In this document: one piece after another, positions 8,229 through 16,177 of the stretch
Layout of the letters: each line of letters starts with the position of its first letter
Position numbering within the stretch: the first letter of the stretch is position 1
Source of the DNA: Parvularcula sp. LCG005
Lineage (GTDB): Bacteria; Pseudomonadota; Alphaproteobacteria; Caulobacterales; Parvularculaceae
DNA length: 64,000 nt
Assembly (NCBI RefSeq): GCF_032930845.1
Contig: NZ_CP136758.1
Span: forward strand, 1,441,001-1,505,000
Reading direction: 5' to 3'
The notes under the pieces: model-generated
Database searches by the model: none
Seen by the model: the letters and a program-made list of their open reading frames with translations, nothing else
Told to the model about the DNA's origin: nothing
Position numbers and translations under genes: made by a program

Positions 8229-9350
8229 ATGTCTCTATCCCCGAAAAATTCTGACCTGAAACCGCTTTTCGAGCCGATCGCCTTTGGCGATATCAAAGCG
8301 AAAAATCGGGTTCTCATGGCCCCTCTGACCCGCAACCGGTCCCACGCAGATGGCACGCCGGCCAAGATGGCCATTGAGTATTACCGCCAGCGCGCTGGTG
8401 CGGGTCTGATCATCACAGAAGCCACACAGATCAGCGCCCAGGGCAAAGGCTACAAGGACACGCCCGGTATCTATACGCCCAAGCATATTGCTGCCTGGAA
8501 GGAGATTACCGACGCGGTTCACGCAGAGGGCGGCAAGATCGTCTGTCAGCTGTGGCACGTTGGCCGGATCAGTCACACCTCATTGCAGGAAGGCGGCAAG
8601 GCGCCCGTCAGCGCCAGCGACATCGCCGCTGAGACGATGACATTCACGGAGAACGGATTTGAGCCGACCTCCAAGCCTCGCGCTCTCACACCGACCGACA
8701 TTCGGGGCGTCGTGCGAGACTATGTCCATGCAGCCAAATGCGCGATGGAAGCGGGCTTTGACGGGGTCGAGGTTCACGGTGCAAATGGCTACCTGATCGA
8801 CCAGTTTTTGCAGGAATCATCAAACCCGCGGACCGACAGCTATGGCGGCAACCCTGAGAAGCGCGTCCGTTTCCTGATGGAAGTGGTGACGGCTGTTGTC
8901 GATGCGATAGGCGCCGGACGTACGGGGTTGCGCCTGTCCCCGACCGGCAAGTTCAACGACGTTTCCAGCACGGATACTGAAAAGGTCTTCACGACGGCAA
9001 TCGATCGGCTCAATCCTCTGGGTCTGGCCTATCTGCACGTCGTCGAGCGGTTCCCGGGAATGCCCATCAATCCATCAGAAGAAGCGCTCCTGACCCGTCT
9101 TCAAGCGCACTGGAATGGCCCCTTCATTTCGAATGGCGGTTATGGTGCTGATGATGGCGCCTCAACCATCGGGAAGGGCCGCGCCGATGCGATTGCCTAT
9201 GGTCGCCCCTATATCGCCAATCCGGATCTGGCCGAACGGTTCGCTGCGGGCGCGTCCCTCAATACGCCGGATCAGGACACTTTTTATGGCGGCGGTGCCC
9301 ATGGCTATACCGACTATCCGTTCATGAATGAAAAGAAGAACGTCGCCTAA
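8229..9350 (+). CDS. NADH:flavin oxidoreductase (old yellow enzyme family)
   Basis: This is a 373-residue TIM-barrel flavoprotein of the NemA/OYE class. Such enzymes bind FMN and reduce activated C=C bonds or nitro and nitrate ester groups with NAD(P)H. The N-terminal MAPLTRNRS segment, the substrate-binding HGANGYLIDQFLQ motif with its His-x-x-Asn pair, and the late GGYGADDG and AYGRPYIANPDL phosphate-binding segments are all present. I placed the start at ATG 8229 because AAGGAG lies immediately before it. The open frame reaches back to 8196, but that stretch is the left arm of the hairpin. Members are usually induced by electrophiles through TetR- or ArsR-type repressors, which fits an operator in the leader. 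It is probably monocistronic. Confidence 0.93.
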   Translation: MSLSPKNSDLKPLFEPIAFGDIKAKNRVLMAPLTRNRSHADGTPAKMAIEYYRQRAGAGLIITEATQISAQGKGYKDTPGIYTPKHIAAWKEITDAVHAEGGKIVCQLWHVGRISHTSLQEGGKAPVSASDIAAETMTFTENGFEPTSKPRALTPTDIRGVVRDYVHAAKCAMEAGFDGVEVHGANGYLIDQFLQESSNPRTDSYGGNPEKRVRFLMEVVTAVVDAIGAGRTGLRLSPTGKFNDVSSTDTEKVFTTAIDRLNPLGLAYLHVVERFPGMPINPSEEALLTRLQAHWNGPFISNGGYGADDGASTIGKGRADAIAYGRPYIANPDLAERFAAGASLNTPDQDTFYGGGAHGYTDYPFMNEKKNVA

Positions 9351-9363
9351 ATAATTGTGAGTA

Positions 9364-9383
9364 GGGCAGTTTTGCGACTGCCC
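9364..9383. terminator. Candidate bidirectional terminator
   Basis: GGGCAGT (9364-9370) pairs with ACTGCCC (9377-9383) around a six-base loop. It lies between the convergent OYE gene (ends 9350) and the PTPS-like gene (ends 9386). Only a weak pyrimidine tail, CTCT, follows on the plus strand. Confidence 0.5.
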
Positions 9384-9385
9384 CT

Positions 9386-9751
9386 CTAGCGACTTGGCAC
9401 GTAGCGCGCGGTCTGCCCCAAGGTCGGCCGCGCGATATCGATCCGGCTGGCGGTGATGTCGCGTGCCAGCAATTCCCGATCAATATACTGCAGGATGTTC
9501 TCGAGGGTTGATTTCTCCAGCCCCTCGATATCGTTCAGCACCTTGTGGTCCAGCGTCCCCAGAACGTCCTTCAGGGCCAGATCCAGCTTCCGAAAGTCCA
9601 CAACCCAGCCCGTTTCGGGAAGCTCTTCAGCCGAACACTCGACCGTCACCTGAAACGAATGGCCGTGCATCGTCTTGTACCATTCCGGCGAGCCGGGGGT
9701 CTTGATGCAATGGGCCGCCTCGAAAGTGCCCGTTTGAGAAACGCTAAACAT
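9386..9751 (-). CDS. PTPS/QueD-family protein with altered active site
   Basis: This 121-residue protein has the 6-pyruvoyltetrahydropterin synthase / 6-carboxytetrahydropterin synthase fold. The zinc ligands are intact: His14 in FEAAH and His29/His31 in MHGHSF. The structural segments GWVVDFRKL and LDHKVLND are also conserved. By my alignment to E. coli QueD, the catalytic Cys (KCGRLHGH) is replaced by Tyr25, and the late Glu (KET) is replaced by Arg (ARP). A standard QueD or PTPS reaction is therefore doubtful. The start overlaps the FolB/FolX-like gene upstream by eight bases and the three genes form one minus-strand operon, which points to pterin metabolism. Could be a PTPS subtype with a different reaction, or a pterin-binding protein. 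Confidence 0.8.
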   Translation of the reverse strand: MFSVSQTGTFEAAHCIKTPGSPEWYKTMHGHSFQVTVECSAEELPETGWVVDFRKLDLALKDVLGTLDHKVLNDIEGLEKSTLENILQYIDRELLARDITASRIDIARPTLGQTARYVPSR

Positions 9752-10151
9752 GCAGGGTCCACCAGGGGAAGTCGGCGGCCTCGGGCCGGAGCCGCGCCAT
9801 GCGGCAGCCGACGGCGTCGACTTCATTGTAAATGGCCGTCTTGGCCGTGCTGACAACGGCGCCCAATACGTCCTGATGGTGATCGACGCAAGCCTGTGCA
9901 ATGGCGAGGCAGAGCGTCTCCTGCAGGTCCCAGTGCTGATCCTCGATGAGGCGCGACACCTCACGCGGGACAGTGCGATAGTCCACGACATGATCGATCG
10001 ACAGCGGCTCTTCGGGGTGTTCGCGGATTAGAAGAACCACATTGATCGACAGCGGCTGGCGCGCGGCGCGCTCTGGCTCGAGAATGCCGATGGACGCGGA
10101 CAGCCGGATGGATCCGGCGGTGATGAGGTAAAAGGGCGGCATCAGGCTCAC
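9744..10151 (-). CDS. Dihydroneopterin aldolase / epimerase-like protein (FolB/FolX family)
   Basis: This is a 135-residue protein of the T-fold FolB/FolX family. FolB cleaves dihydroneopterin in folate synthesis; FolX epimerises dihydroneopterin triphosphate towards monapterin. The residues aligned with the catalytic Glu (ILEPERAARQP), Tyr (VDYRTV) and Lys (STAKTAI) are all present, so it should be active. Sequence alone does not separate FolB from FolX, but the adjacent FolM-like reductase favours the monapterin route. The start is GTG 10151, whose GTGA overlaps the stop of the reductase gene; ATG 10142 is an alternative. The 3' end overlaps the PTPS-like gene. Confidence 0.8.
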   Translation of the reverse strand: MSLMPPFYLITAGSIRLSASIGILEPERAARQPLSINVVLLIREHPEEPLSIDHVVDYRTVPREVSRLIEDQHWDLQETLCLAIAQACVDHHQDVLGAVVSTAKTAIYNEVDAVGCRMARLRPEAADFPWWTLHV

Positions 10152-10909
10152 TTTCGCGCCGGGTTATGCAGAGACCAGTCTTCCTTCCAGAACCGCAGTC
10201 CATTGTCGACAAACACGACCTGGCCGTGGAAGGACCGTGTTTCCAGAATGTATTGAACGGCACGCGGCACGCCTTCAACATCTATCGGCCGTTGCAGTAA
10301 ATTTTCTGAGGCGAGGGCGTCATACTCCGCGTCCGTCTGATCAGCATTTGGCAACAGATGGCCTGGCGCAATGGCGCAGATGCGGGTCGAGGGGTGCCAC
10401 GCCTGGTCCATCATTTTCATCGCTGCCAGAAATGCCGCTTTACTCGTCGTGTACGAATAATAATGCGGATGCAGATTCCAGAGCTTCTGGTCGAGAAAAT
10501 TGACGATCACATTGTCGACGGCGTCGTCGACCTGGCGCTGAAAAGCAGCAGCAAGGGCCATGGGTGCGCGGGCATTCACCGCCATTTGCTGATCAAAGAC
10601 CTCCACATTCATGTCCGTTGGCCAGTCATGACCATAGACCGAGGCATTGTTGATCAGAACGGAAAGGGGACCGCCTGCCACCTCGGACGCCCTGTCGATG
10701 AGTACAGCGGCACTCGCCTCGGACAGGTCCTGCCCGATAGCGTGGGCTGTCGCACCACCAGCGCGCAACGCTGCTACCAGCTCATCGGCTTCATCCGACG
10801 ACCGATTATAATGGATAATAAGCGTCCGGTCCGGCCGTGCCAACGATTCGGCGATGCGCCGCCCAATACGCTTGGCCCCGCCGGTGATGAGAATACGCTG
10901 CTCGTTCAT
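10148..10909 (-). CDS. FolM/PTR1-like pteridine reductase (SDR)
   Basis: This is a 253-residue short-chain dehydrogenase. The cofactor turn reads TGGAKRIGRRIA, the Arg-containing TGxxxRxG form characteristic of pteridine reductases (PTR1) and FolM. The NNAS segment follows, then the region NFLDQKLWNLHPHYYSYTTSK, cut here to its key parts: a catalytic Asp, Tyr and Lys of the YSYTTSK box. These features match enzymes that reduce dihydromonapterin, dihydrobiopterin or dihydrofolate with NADPH. It is the first gene of a three-gene pterin operon. Tetrahydromonapterin is a known cofactor of bacterial phenylalanine hydroxylase, but no such hydroxylase lies in this window. Confidence 0.82.
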   Translation of the reverse strand: MNEQRILITGGAKRIGRRIAESLARPDRTLIIHYNRSSDEADELVAALRAGGATAHAIGQDLSEASAAVLIDRASEVAGGPLSVLINNASVYGHDWPTDMNVEVFDQQMAVNARAPMALAAAFQRQVDDAVDNVIVNFLDQKLWNLHPHYYSYTTSKAAFLAAMKMMDQAWHPSTRICAIAPGHLLPNADQTDAEYDALASENLLQRPIDVEGVPRAVQYILETRSFHGQVVFVDNGLRFWKEDWSLHNPARK

Positions 10910-10996
10910 GGTTCTTATGTGGCCTCAGACCACCAAACGAGCAAGCGGCTGTGCATAAGCGAAGATGCGCGAGGGGGCGGCTATTCGTCCCGCCGC

Positions 10997-13654
10997 CTAT
11001 TCATCGTCGGTCGATACGGCTTTCTTGGTGGCCTTTTTGGTGGTTTTCTTTGCCGCCTTCTTCGTCGTCTTTTTAGCGGCCTTTTTGGTGGTTTTCTTCG
11101 CCGCTTTTTTGGCCGGGGCCTTTTTCTTGGCTGCCTTCTTCGTCGGCTTCTTGGCTTCGCGTTCGGCAAGGATCGGCACGGCCAGATCCAGGGTCATGTC
11201 TTCAGGCTTCATGTCCCGGGGAATCGTCGCATTCGTTTTCTGGTGCTTGATGTACGGACCGTATCGGCCGTCCATCACATTCACCGGATCGCCCGTCTCA
11301 GGGTGCGCGCCGAGCTCCTTCAATGGCTTGGCGGCGGCAGCACGACCACGACCCGGATTGGCCTTCTTGTCTTCCAGAACAGCGACCGCACGGTTCAGGC
11401 CGATTTCAAAGACGTCGTCGACCGTCGGCAAATTTGCATACAGCTTGCCGTGCTTGATATAGGGGCCGAACCGGCCAATTGCCGCCTCGATCGGCTCCTT
11501 GTCTTCAGGGTGCAGACCAACCTCGCGGGGAAGGTTGATCAGCATCAACGCCTTCTCAAGCGTCAGATCGTCGACGGACCATCCTTTTGGAATTGATCCT
11601 CGCTTGGGCTTTTCCTTTGAGCCTTCCTCCGGCTCGCCCAACTGCACATAGGGCCCGAACCGGCCCGATTTCAAAAACACAGTGAGACCGGAGTCCGGAT
11701 CAACGCCGAGCTCCTTGTCACCATCAACGGCTGCCTGCTGATCCAGCTGGCCCAAGGGTCGCGTATGCTTGCACTCCGGATAGCGCGAGCAGCCAATGAA
11801 GGCGCCGAAACGCCCCACCTTAAGCGAGAGCTCACCTTCCTTACACGTCGGACATTGCCGCGGGGGCGTGCCATCTTCGCGTTCGGGAAAGATGTGTGGG
11901 CCGAGGCTTTCGTTCAGCGCATCGAGGACCTCAGAGATCCTGAGATCCGACATGCCGTCGACAGTCGAATAGAACTCTTCCCAGAATTTGCGCAGGAACA
12001 CTTTCCAGTCAGCATCGCCGCTGGATATTTGATCCAGCGTCTCTTCAAGGTTCGCCGTGAAATCGTACTCGACATAGCGTTTGAAAAAGTTCTCAAGAAA
12101 CGCCGTGACGATCCGTCCCTTGTCATCAGGAATGAACCGGTTCTTGTCCATTGTGACATAGGTTCGATCCTGCAGCGTACTGATGATCGACGCATAGGTA
12201 GATGGCCGGCCAATGCCGAGTTCTTCAAGCCGTTTGACAAGGCTGGCTTCAGAGAAACGAGGCGGGGGCTGGGTGAAGTGCTGTTCCGGCTTCGGCTCGG
12301 CCACATCGGCGTCCGCGCCTTGGGTCACTTTCGGCAGGCGACCACCTTCCTCGTCATCGCTATCGTCGCGACCTTCCTGATAGAGCTTTAGGAAGCCGTC
12401 AAAAACAACGACCGAGCCCGTGGCACGCAAGGCGGTCTGGTCATCTGTCGTGACGATCTCGATTGTCGTCTGCTCCAGACGCGCGGCCTCCATCTGGCAG
12501 GCCATAGAGCGCTTCCAGATCAGCTCGTAGAGGCGATACTGGTCGCTATCGAGCTTCTTCAACTGGTCCGGGTGCCGACGAAAATCAGTCGGGCGAATAC
12601 ATTCGTGGGCTTCCTGCGCGTTCTTCTGCTTGGATTTGTACATCCGCGGCGAAGAGGGCAGGTAATTATCGCCATACTGACTGCGAATCTCATCGCGCAC
12701 GGCCATGACGGCCTCGGGCGCCATATCGATACCATCGGTCCGCATATAGGTGATCAGACCGGTCGTCTCACCGCCAATATTGATGCCTTCATAAAGGCGC
12801 TGGGCCGTCTGCATGGTCCGGCGTGCGTTGAAGCCAAGTTTCCGTGAGGCTTCCTGCTGCAGCGTTGAGGTGGTGAAGGGCGCGGCCGGATTTCGTTTGG
12901 TGGGCTTTGCCTCGACGCTGTCGATATGAAACTTGCCCGTCTCAACGGCGCGTTGGGCACGCTGGCCATCCGCTTCGGTCGTCAGCGAGAATTTCTCAAG
13001 CTTGTTGCCGTCGAGGCGAACCAGACGAGCCGTAAACGGGTCGGACCCGCCGGAGGTCACGCTGGCTTCCAGCGTCCAGAACTCCTCCGGATTGAACTTC
13101 TCGATCTCCATCTCGCGCTCGCAGATCAGGCGCAGGGCGACGGACTGGACCCGACCGGCCGACCGGGCGCCAGGCAGTTTGCGCCAGAGCACCGGGGAGA
13201 GCGTGAAGCCGACGAGGTAATCAAGCGCGCGCCGGGCGAGATAGGCGTCGACGAGATCCTGGTCGATCTGGCGCGGATTAGCGATCGCGTCGCGTACGGC
13301 CGTCTTGGTGATCGCGTTGAAGGCTACCCGTTCGACCGGCTTGCCTTTGAGCGCCTTTTTATCCGCCAGCACTTCCAGAAGGTGCCACGAGATCGCCTCC
13401 CCCTCGCGATCAGGGTCAGTCGCGAGAATGACGCGATCGGCCCGCTTCACAGCGGCAACAATATCCGCGATCTGCTTCTTCGAGCGCGCGTCACTCTCCC
13501 ACACCATCCGGAAATCTTCTTCGGGATCAACAGAGCCGTCTTTTGAGGGAAGATCCCTGATGTGCCCGAAGGAGGCGAGGACTTCGTAGTCGCTGCCCAG
13601 ATATTTGTTGATGGTTTTCGCCTTGGACGGCGATTCGACGATCACAACCTGCAT
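10997..13654 (-). CDS. topA: DNA topoisomerase I
   Basis: This 885-residue type IA topoisomerase relaxes negative supercoils. The TOPRIM domain starts at residue 1 (VIVESPSKAKTI, Glu8; ATDPDREGE around 78-86). The active-site Tyr303 lies in GLITYMRTDG. A single C4 zinc finger (CPTC...CSRYPEC) is followed by three repeats ending in GRFGPYxxxG/H (topoisomerase C-terminal repeats). The last 45 residues are almost only Lys, Ala and Thr, a basic DNA-binding tail typical of alphaproteobacterial and actinobacterial TopA. It is divergent from the small gene at 13843 and stops 87 bases before the FolM-like gene begins on the same strand. Confidence 0.97.
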   Translation of the reverse strand: MQVVIVESPSKAKTINKYLGSDYEVLASFGHIRDLPSKDGSVDPEEDFRMVWESDARSKKQIADIVAAVKRADRVILATDPDREGEAISWHLLEVLADKKALKGKPVERVAFNAITKTAVRDAIANPRQIDQDLVDAYLARRALDYLVGFTLSPVLWRKLPGARSAGRVQSVALRLICEREMEIEKFNPEEFWTLEASVTSGGSDPFTARLVRLDGNKLEKFSLTTEADGQRAQRAVETGKFHIDSVEAKPTKRNPAAPFTTSTLQQEASRKLGFNARRTMQTAQRLYEGINIGGETTGLITYMRTDGIDMAPEAVMAVRDEIRSQYGDNYLPSSPRMYKSKQKNAQEAHECIRPTDFRRHPDQLKKLDSDQYRLYELIWKRSMACQMEAARLEQTTIEIVTTDDQTALRATGSVVVFDGFLKLYQEGRDDSDDEEGGRLPKVTQGADADVAEPKPEQHFTQPPPRFSEASLVKRLEELGIGRPSTYASIISTLQDRTYVTMDKNRFIPDDKGRIVTAFLENFFKRYVEYDFTANLEETLDQISSGDADWKVFLRKFWEEFYSTVDGMSDLRISEVLDALNESLGPHIFPEREDGTPPRQCPTCKEGELSLKVGRFGAFIGCSRYPECKHTRPLGQLDQQAAVDGDKELGVDPDSGLTVFLKSGRFGPYVQLGEPEEGSKEKPKRGSIPKGWSVDDLTLEKALMLINLPREVGLHPEDKEPIEAAIGRFGPYIKHGKLYANLPTVDDVFEIGLNRAVAVLEDKKANPGRGRAAAAKPLKELGAHPETGDPVNVMDGRYGPYIKHQKTNATIPRDMKPEDMTLDLAVPILAEREAKKPTKKAAKKKAPAKKAAKKTTKKAAKKTTKKAAKKTTKKATKKAVSTDDE
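11006..11150 (-). repeat. Lys/Ala/Thr-coding tandem repeat at the topA 3' end
   Basis: The 3' end of topA contains imperfect tandem copies of a roughly 21-base unit that encodes KKAAKKT-type heptads. It reads on the plus strand as repeated gttttcttcgccgccttc-like units. This is coding low complexity within topA, not a CRISPR or a separate element. Confidence 0.7.
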
Positions 13655-13842
13655 GGAGTGGGGGGAACCTCTGACGCGTATGAGCCGGGAAACTGGTGAA
13701 CCCCTTTCGGCGTGTCAATGGGTTAGTCTGGTTCTGTTGAGTTGCGACGAATGGTCATATTATACCTTGAGTTGCATTTTCCGCGAAAGCGGGGTACGCG
13801 AGTATCGTCCAATATGCACAACCTTAAGGAGAGAGAAGGTTC

Positions 13843-14115
13843 ATGATGGCACCGACACAACCGAAATGGGACTACACACCTGCTCCATCAGAAACGGCAA
13901 GTGCGCAGGGCAGTGGAGCCACGGATCCGGTCCTCGACCTGCCGCGCAATGAAAAAGAAGAGCGGGCGAAACTGTATGCTCAGCTGGCCCCGGCGGTTGT
14001 CAGCCTGGACGCCTATTGCCGTGCCAAGGGCTTATGGGATGTGGCTGAACATTTCGGTGCCATTCTGGACCTTTTTGACGAAACGCTGACGGGCACACCC
14101 CACGCCCAGGGCTGA
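13843..14115 (+). CDS. Small hypothetical protein
   Basis: This is a 90-residue protein that I do not recognise. It has a Pro/Ser/Thr-rich N-terminal third and a helical C-terminal part with a LDAYCRAKGLWDVAEHF segment. There is no signal peptide or membrane helix. The AAGGAGAGAGAAGG run just before ATG 13843 (a second ATG is at 13846) is a strong ribosome site, so translation is likely. It is divergent from topA; an AT-rich TATTAT at 13758-13763 in the 188-base gap could be part of a promoter. It converges on msrA, six bases from that gene's end. Confidence 0.6.
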   Translation: MMAPTQPKWDYTPAPSETASAQGSGATDPVLDLPRNEKEERAKLYAQLAPAVVSLDAYCRAKGLWDVAEHFGAILDLFDETLTGTPHAQG

Positions 14116-14120
14116 GAGGC

Positions 14121-14822
14121 TCAGTGTGCAGGAATCGCGGCCGCATCTCCCCAGACCGCGCGAACGCGCTTGTCCCGACCACATCCTTCGCGATAGCCCT
14201 TATACGCGTCCTGTTTCTCGACATAGCCGAACCGTGACAGAATGCGGTCGTCGCTCTTGTAGTAGTCCTGGTGATAGTCCTCAGCCGTCACGAAAAAGGG
14301 CAGGGGTTCGACCGGCGTTACAACCTTACGTCCCAGAGCGTCTTCGGCCTCGCTGATCGCGGCTTCGGCCTCGGCTTTCTCCTCTGGGGTGCGGTAGTGC
14401 AGGGCAGTGGTGTAGGAATGACCGCGGTCACAGAACTGGCCGCCGGCATCGGTCACGTCGATCGTGCGCAGGAAAAACCGGACGAGCTCGCCATAGCTGG
14501 TGGCCTCAGGGTCATACCAGACTTCGACGACCTCACGATGACCATCATGATTCTTGTAGGTCGCATCGCGTTTCTCGCCGCCGGCATAGCCTGACACCGC
14601 CTCATAGACGTCATCCCGGTGCTCGAAATCACTCTCCACGCACCAGAAGCAGCCCCCCGCCACGACGAGGCTCTTGGCGGATGCCGGAACACCGTCAGGG
14701 GCGGTGGACATTTCCATGGCCATGTCCTGCATCCCAGTGGTCGCGGGATCTGCTGGCGCATCGCTGGCGTTCGAGGCGCCCGAACAGCCCAAGGCGAAGA
14801 GGGCGAGGATGAAAATGCGCAT
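14121..14822 (-). CDS. msrA: Exported peptide-methionine (S)-S-oxide reductase
   Basis: MsrA reduces methionine-S-sulfoxide in proteins. The catalytic motif GGCFWCVE is intact, and the usual segments SGYAGGEK, GHREVVEVWYDP, QFCDRGHSY and EDYHQDYY follow. The first ~20 residues form a hydrophobic leader ending in ALGCSG, so the enzyme is probably secreted and possibly lipid-anchored, although the lipobox is not ideal. A linker rich in Met (MQDMAMEM) separates leader and domain. GGAGA lies five bases before the ATG. Periplasmic location implies repair of envelope proteins; the source of reducing power is not visible here. Confidence 0.93.
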   Translation of the reverse strand: MRIFILALFALGCSGASNASDAPADPATTGMQDMAMEMSTAPDGVPASAKSLVVAGGCFWCVESDFEHRDDVYEAVSGYAGGEKRDATYKNHDGHREVVEVWYDPEATSYGELVRFFLRTIDVTDAGGQFCDRGHSYTTALHYRTPEEKAEAEAAISEAEDALGRKVVTPVEPLPFFVTAEDYHQDYYKSDDRILSRFGYVEKQDAYKGYREGCGRDKRVRAVWGDAAAIPAH

Positions 14823-14927
14823 GAAAGTCTCCGCTGGTTATCACTACGACAGATAGTTCGGCCCGATCCCTCACCAAGTTACAGTGATGTCGCAGGGTCG
14901 GGCGAGCGTCCTAGGCTGCGACAGGCG

Positions 14928-14985
14928 GTCGTATATCTTGTGGAAAATATGCGCTACCACCGGGGCCAAACACAAGATACGGTGT
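14928..14985 (+). promoter_or_regulatory. Two NrdR-box-like sites upstream of nrdB
   Basis: Box 2, ACACAAGATACGGTGT (14970-14985), matches the 16-bp NrdR consensus ACACWATATNTWGTGT at both ends and most of the core. Box 1 (14928-14943) ends in TATATCTTGTG and matches the right two thirds. Their centres are 42 bp apart, four helical turns, as is usual for NrdR operators. This predicts repression of nrdB by NrdR-(d)ATP. Confidence 0.6.
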
Positions 14986-15061
14986 CGTTAAGAATTTGGT
15001 TACCAAACCGGCGGGGAATGATACCCCTCTCGCTCACGCTGCACGTTTAAGGACAATCGCC

Positions 15062-16093
15062 ATGACTGCTCGCCGCCCGCTGCCAGGCCTGATGACGCCC
15101 TCCATTGGCTACAAGCCGTTCCGCTATCCGTGGGCGTATGACTATTGGAAAAAGCAGCAGCAGGTTCACTGGATGCCGGAGGAAGTGCCGCTGGGTGAGG
15201 ACTGCAAGGACTGGGCGAACAACCTGTCGGACGGGGAGCGCAACCTCCTGACACAGATCTTCCGCTTCTTCACCCAGTCGGATGTCGAAGTGAACGACAA
15301 CTACATGGAGCGCTATTCCCGCGTCTTCAAACCGACCGAAGTGAAGATGATGCTGTCGGCGTTCTCCAATATGGAGACGATCCACATCGCTGCCTACGCG
15401 CTGCTGCTCGAAACCATCGGCATGCCGGAATCCGAGTTCGGCGCCTTCCTCGAATATGAGGAGATGGCCGCCAAGCACGATTACATGCAGCAGTTCGGTG
15501 TTGAGACGGATGCGGACATTGCCCGCACCCTCGCCATGTTCGGCGGCTTCACCGAGGGGCTGCAGCTCTTTGCATCCTTCGCCATGCTGATGAATTTCCC
15601 GCGCCTGAACAAGATGAAGGGCATGGGCCAGATCGTGACCTGGTCGATCCGCGATGAAAGCCTGCACTGCGAAGGCATGGTTCGCCTGTTCCACGAATTC
15701 ACCAAGGAAACCGGCTGCCTGACGCCATCCGTTGCCGATGACATCATGGACAATTGCAAGACCGTTGTGGGGCTCGAGGACAAGTTCATCGACCTGGCGT
15801 TCGAGGCGGGCGAGGTGCCCGGCATGACGCCCGACGACATCAAATCCTATATCCGCCACATTGCCGACTGGCGCCTGTCCCAGCTCGGACTGCCTGCGAT
15901 TTATGGGGTTGAGAAGCACCCGCTGCCATGGCTGCGCGAGATCCTGAACGGCGTGGAGCACGCCAACTTCTTCGAAGCGCGGGCCACGGAATATTCCAAG
16001 GGCGCAACACAGGGTGACTGGCACGGCGCACAGGGCGTCTGGGCGCAGTTCGATCAGTGGAAGGACAAACGGGCGGTCGGTGCCGGGGAGTGA
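15062..16093 (+). CDS. nrdB: Ribonucleoside-diphosphate reductase beta subunit
   Basis: This is the class I radical-generating subunit, which supports NrdA in reducing ribonucleoside diphosphates. The 343-residue protein shows the diiron ligands: Asp74 in TQSD, Glu105 and His108 in METIHIAAY, a Glu in the GFTEGLQLF helix, and Glu/His in DESLHCEG. The radical Tyr112 sits four residues after His108, as in E. coli (His118/Tyr122). AAGGA (15049-15053) supports ATG 15062 rather than the upstream in-frame start at 14996. Two NrdR-like boxes lie 77-134 bases upstream. The alpha subunit gene is not adjacent and must be elsewhere. Confidence 0.96.
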   Translation: MTARRPLPGLMTPSIGYKPFRYPWAYDYWKKQQQVHWMPEEVPLGEDCKDWANNLSDGERNLLTQIFRFFTQSDVEVNDNYMERYSRVFKPTEVKMMLSAFSNMETIHIAAYALLLETIGMPESEFGAFLEYEEMAAKHDYMQQFGVETDADIARTLAMFGGFTEGLQLFASFAMLMNFPRLNKMKGMGQIVTWSIRDESLHCEGMVRLFHEFTKETGCLTPSVADDIMDNCKTVVGLEDKFIDLAFEAGEVPGMTPDDIKSYIRHIADWRLSQLGLPAIYGVEKHPLPWLREILNGVEHANFFEARATEYSKGATQGDWHGAQGVWAQFDQWKDKRAVGAGE

Positions 16094-16099
16094 CTAAGC

Positions 16100-16177
16100 A
16101 TGTCTGTCTTCAGCACGGGGGTGAGCTACGATCCATCTTTCGTTGCAAGGAGGGATCCGATGGCTCACTTATGTTGA
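16100..16177 (+). CDS. 25-codon leader or remnant ORF
   Basis: ATG 16100 lies seven bases after the nrdB stop and is preceded by GGGGAG. It encodes 25 residues beginning MSVFSTGVSYDP and ends in MAHLC. Its TGA (16175-16177) overlaps the ATG (16171) of the next ORF in ATGTTGA. An additional AAGGAGGG (16147-16154) sits inside it. It may couple translation of the next gene, or be the stub of a former gene cut at the edge of inserted DNA. Confidence 0.35.
   Translation: MSVFSTGVSYDPSFVARRDPMAHLC

Noticed and set aside
11006-11150. Short tandem repeats that might look like a CRISPR or minisatellite
   Set aside because: They are in frame and encode the Lys/Ala/Thr tail of TopA; there are no spacers.
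10358-11596. Plus-strand open frame of 412 codons opposite the FolM-like gene and topA
   Set aside because: It spans two minus-strand genes and ends in the Gly/Leu/Arg-rich antisense of the TopA lysine tail.
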